A stretch of DNA of 6,545 nt from Leptolyngbya sp. SIO4C5 (GTDB lineage: Bacteria > Cyanobacteriota > Cyanobacteriia > Phormidesmidales > Phormidesmidaceae): positions 1 through 6,545 of the forward strand of contig JAAHIC010000263.1 in NCBI GenBank assembly GCA_010671965.1, read 5' to 3'. Positions 5,993 through 6,545 of this stretch are shown one piece after another. Every line of letters starts with the position of its first letter. Positions within the stretch are counted from its first letter, which is position 1. Below the pieces are notes generated by a model. The model saw only the letters and a program-made list of their open reading frames with translations. It ran no database searches and was not told the DNA's origin. The position numbers and the translations under genes were made by a program.

Positions 5993-6403
5993 ATGACCAC
6001 AGTGACCACAGTGACCGACGATCTGATTCAAAGGATGGCAGCAGCAGTTGTGCAGGCGGTTGAACCTGAGCAAGTCATTTTGTTTGGCTCTCAGGCTAGA
6101 GGGGAAGCCGGTTCTCATTCTGACGTTGATTTATTAATCATTCAATCAGAACCGTTTGGGCCTGGCCATAGCCGCATTATGGAAATGACCAAGGTTTGGC
6201 GTGCTTTGGCTAAGTTTGGTGTGCCGACTGATATCGTGCTGTATAGCCGGGACGAGGTAGACATCTGGCGAGGCAGCCGCAACCATGTCACAACGCGAGC
6301 TTTGGAAGAAGGGCGAGTGCTCTATGAACGACCTGGATCAGGCCAAACTGCTGTTAAAAGTAGCGTCGAGGGACTTGCAAGCACTGGAAGGGATGCAGGA
6401 TAA
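5993..6403 (+). CDS. MNT-type nucleotidyltransferase, HEPN partner
   Basis: This encodes 136 residues of the minimal nucleotidyltransferase family (MntA / HI0073 type). The catalytic pattern GSx10DxD is intact: GSQARGEAGSHSDVD at 32-46 with metal-binding D44 and D46, and a third acidic residue is D80 in PTDIVLY. The start at 5993 lies one base after the ATPase stop and gives MTTVTTVTDD. An earlier in-frame ATG at 5945 would sit inside the ATPase reading frame. The family's usual end is around LYER (about 110-113); the last 23 residues overlap the HEPN gene in another frame, so they may be a read-through extension. In MntA/HepT toxin-antitoxin pairs this enzyme neutralises the HEPN toxin by adding AMP. 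Whether this copy does so is inferred from family and pairing. Confidence 0.85.
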   Translation: MTTVTTVTDDLIQRMAAAVVQAVEPEQVILFGSQARGEAGSHSDVDLLIIQSEPFGPGHSRIMEMTKVWRALAKFGVPTDIVLYSRDEVDIWRGSRNHVTTRALEEGRVLYERPGSGQTAVKSSVEGLASTGRDAG

Positions 6404-6533
6404 AACTGTGTTTGCTGACGAAATTTTCGGATTTCATGTGCAGCAGGCGATCGAAAAATGTCTCAAAGCCTGGATTGCGGCGTTAGGTGAGGTATATCCC
6501 TACACCCATGACTTAGGCGTTCTGTTGTTCTAA
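6324..6533 (+). CDS. HEPN-domain protein, apparently truncated
   Basis: This has 69 codons, overlapping the nucleotidyltransferase gene by 80 bp from the ATG in TCTATGAACG. The sequence carries the N-terminal HEPN helices: AKLLLKVASRDLQALEG, then FGFHVQQAIEKCLKAW, then YPYTHDLGVLL. HEPN partners of this kind usually run to about 120-130 residues, and the C-terminal helices holding the conserved basic or R-x4-6-H region are missing because TAA occurs at 6531-6533. The window ends 12 bases later, so a frameshift just before the stop cannot be told from a nonsense change. In HepT-type toxins the lost part carries the RNase site, so this protein is probably inactive or a pseudogene. Confidence 0.7.
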   Translation: MNDLDQAKLLLKVASRDLQALEGMQDKTVFADEIFGFHVQQAIEKCLKAWIAALGEVYPYTHDLGVLLF

Positions 6534-6545
6534 ACAGCTCAACAG

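Overview
The window is most likely cyanobacterial chromosome. Five copies of the HIP1 octamer GCGATCGC (108-115, 808-815, 1628-1635, 5038-5045, 5329-5336) lie outside the repeat array, far more than chance predicts in 6.5 kb. HIP1 is a cyanobacterial hallmark. The tRNA gene lacks an encoded CCA, and the protein families fit the same assignment. The genus cannot be read from the sequence.

Layout. Positions 1-440 hold a perfect 19-bp inverted repeat and a tRNA-Phe(GAA) gene, with nothing else convincing. Positions 441-4588 hold a two-gene unit on the + strand. The first gene encodes a 141-residue helical protein (candidate cell-death effector). After 14 bases comes a 1235-residue NLR/STAND receptor with an NB-ARC ATPase, a winged helix ending in an MHD motif, an APAF1-like helical region, and an array of 17 complete, nearly identical 96-bp (32-residue) repeats. 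Positions 4589-4758 are intergenic with a weak two-way terminator candidate. From 4759 to the end the DNA looks like decaying accessory DNA: the C-terminal end of a tyrosine recombinase (- strand), the tail of an unknown gene, a wrecked SMC/RecF/DndD-like ATPase gene (Walker A lost, one frameshift, one nonsense codon), and a MNT nucleotidyltransferase / HEPN pair whose HEPN frame is cut short.

How the parts fit. The small protein ends with a roughly 26-residue motif, and the receptor carries a clearly related motif just before its NTPase (GDRNIVIGQS against GDSNVGIGQS, plus flanking matches). The same motif at the C-terminus of a small effector and at the N-terminus of the adjacent NLR is the layout of bacterial amyloid-signalling (BASS-type) NLR/effector pairs. 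The inferred model is that the repeat array senses a ligand, the NB-ARC domain oligomerises, the receptor motif nucleates a cross-beta fold, and the effector is templated into its active, probably membrane-damaging, form.

The array adds a second signal. Across 17 units, variation is almost wholly amino-acid changing and sits at eight codons, five of which fall close to one face of the predicted second helix. Synonymous sites are nearly frozen. That is the expected mark of recent unit turnover plus diversifying selection on a recognition surface. The setting, with a tRNA, an integrase relic and broken defence-like genes, suggests a genomic island.
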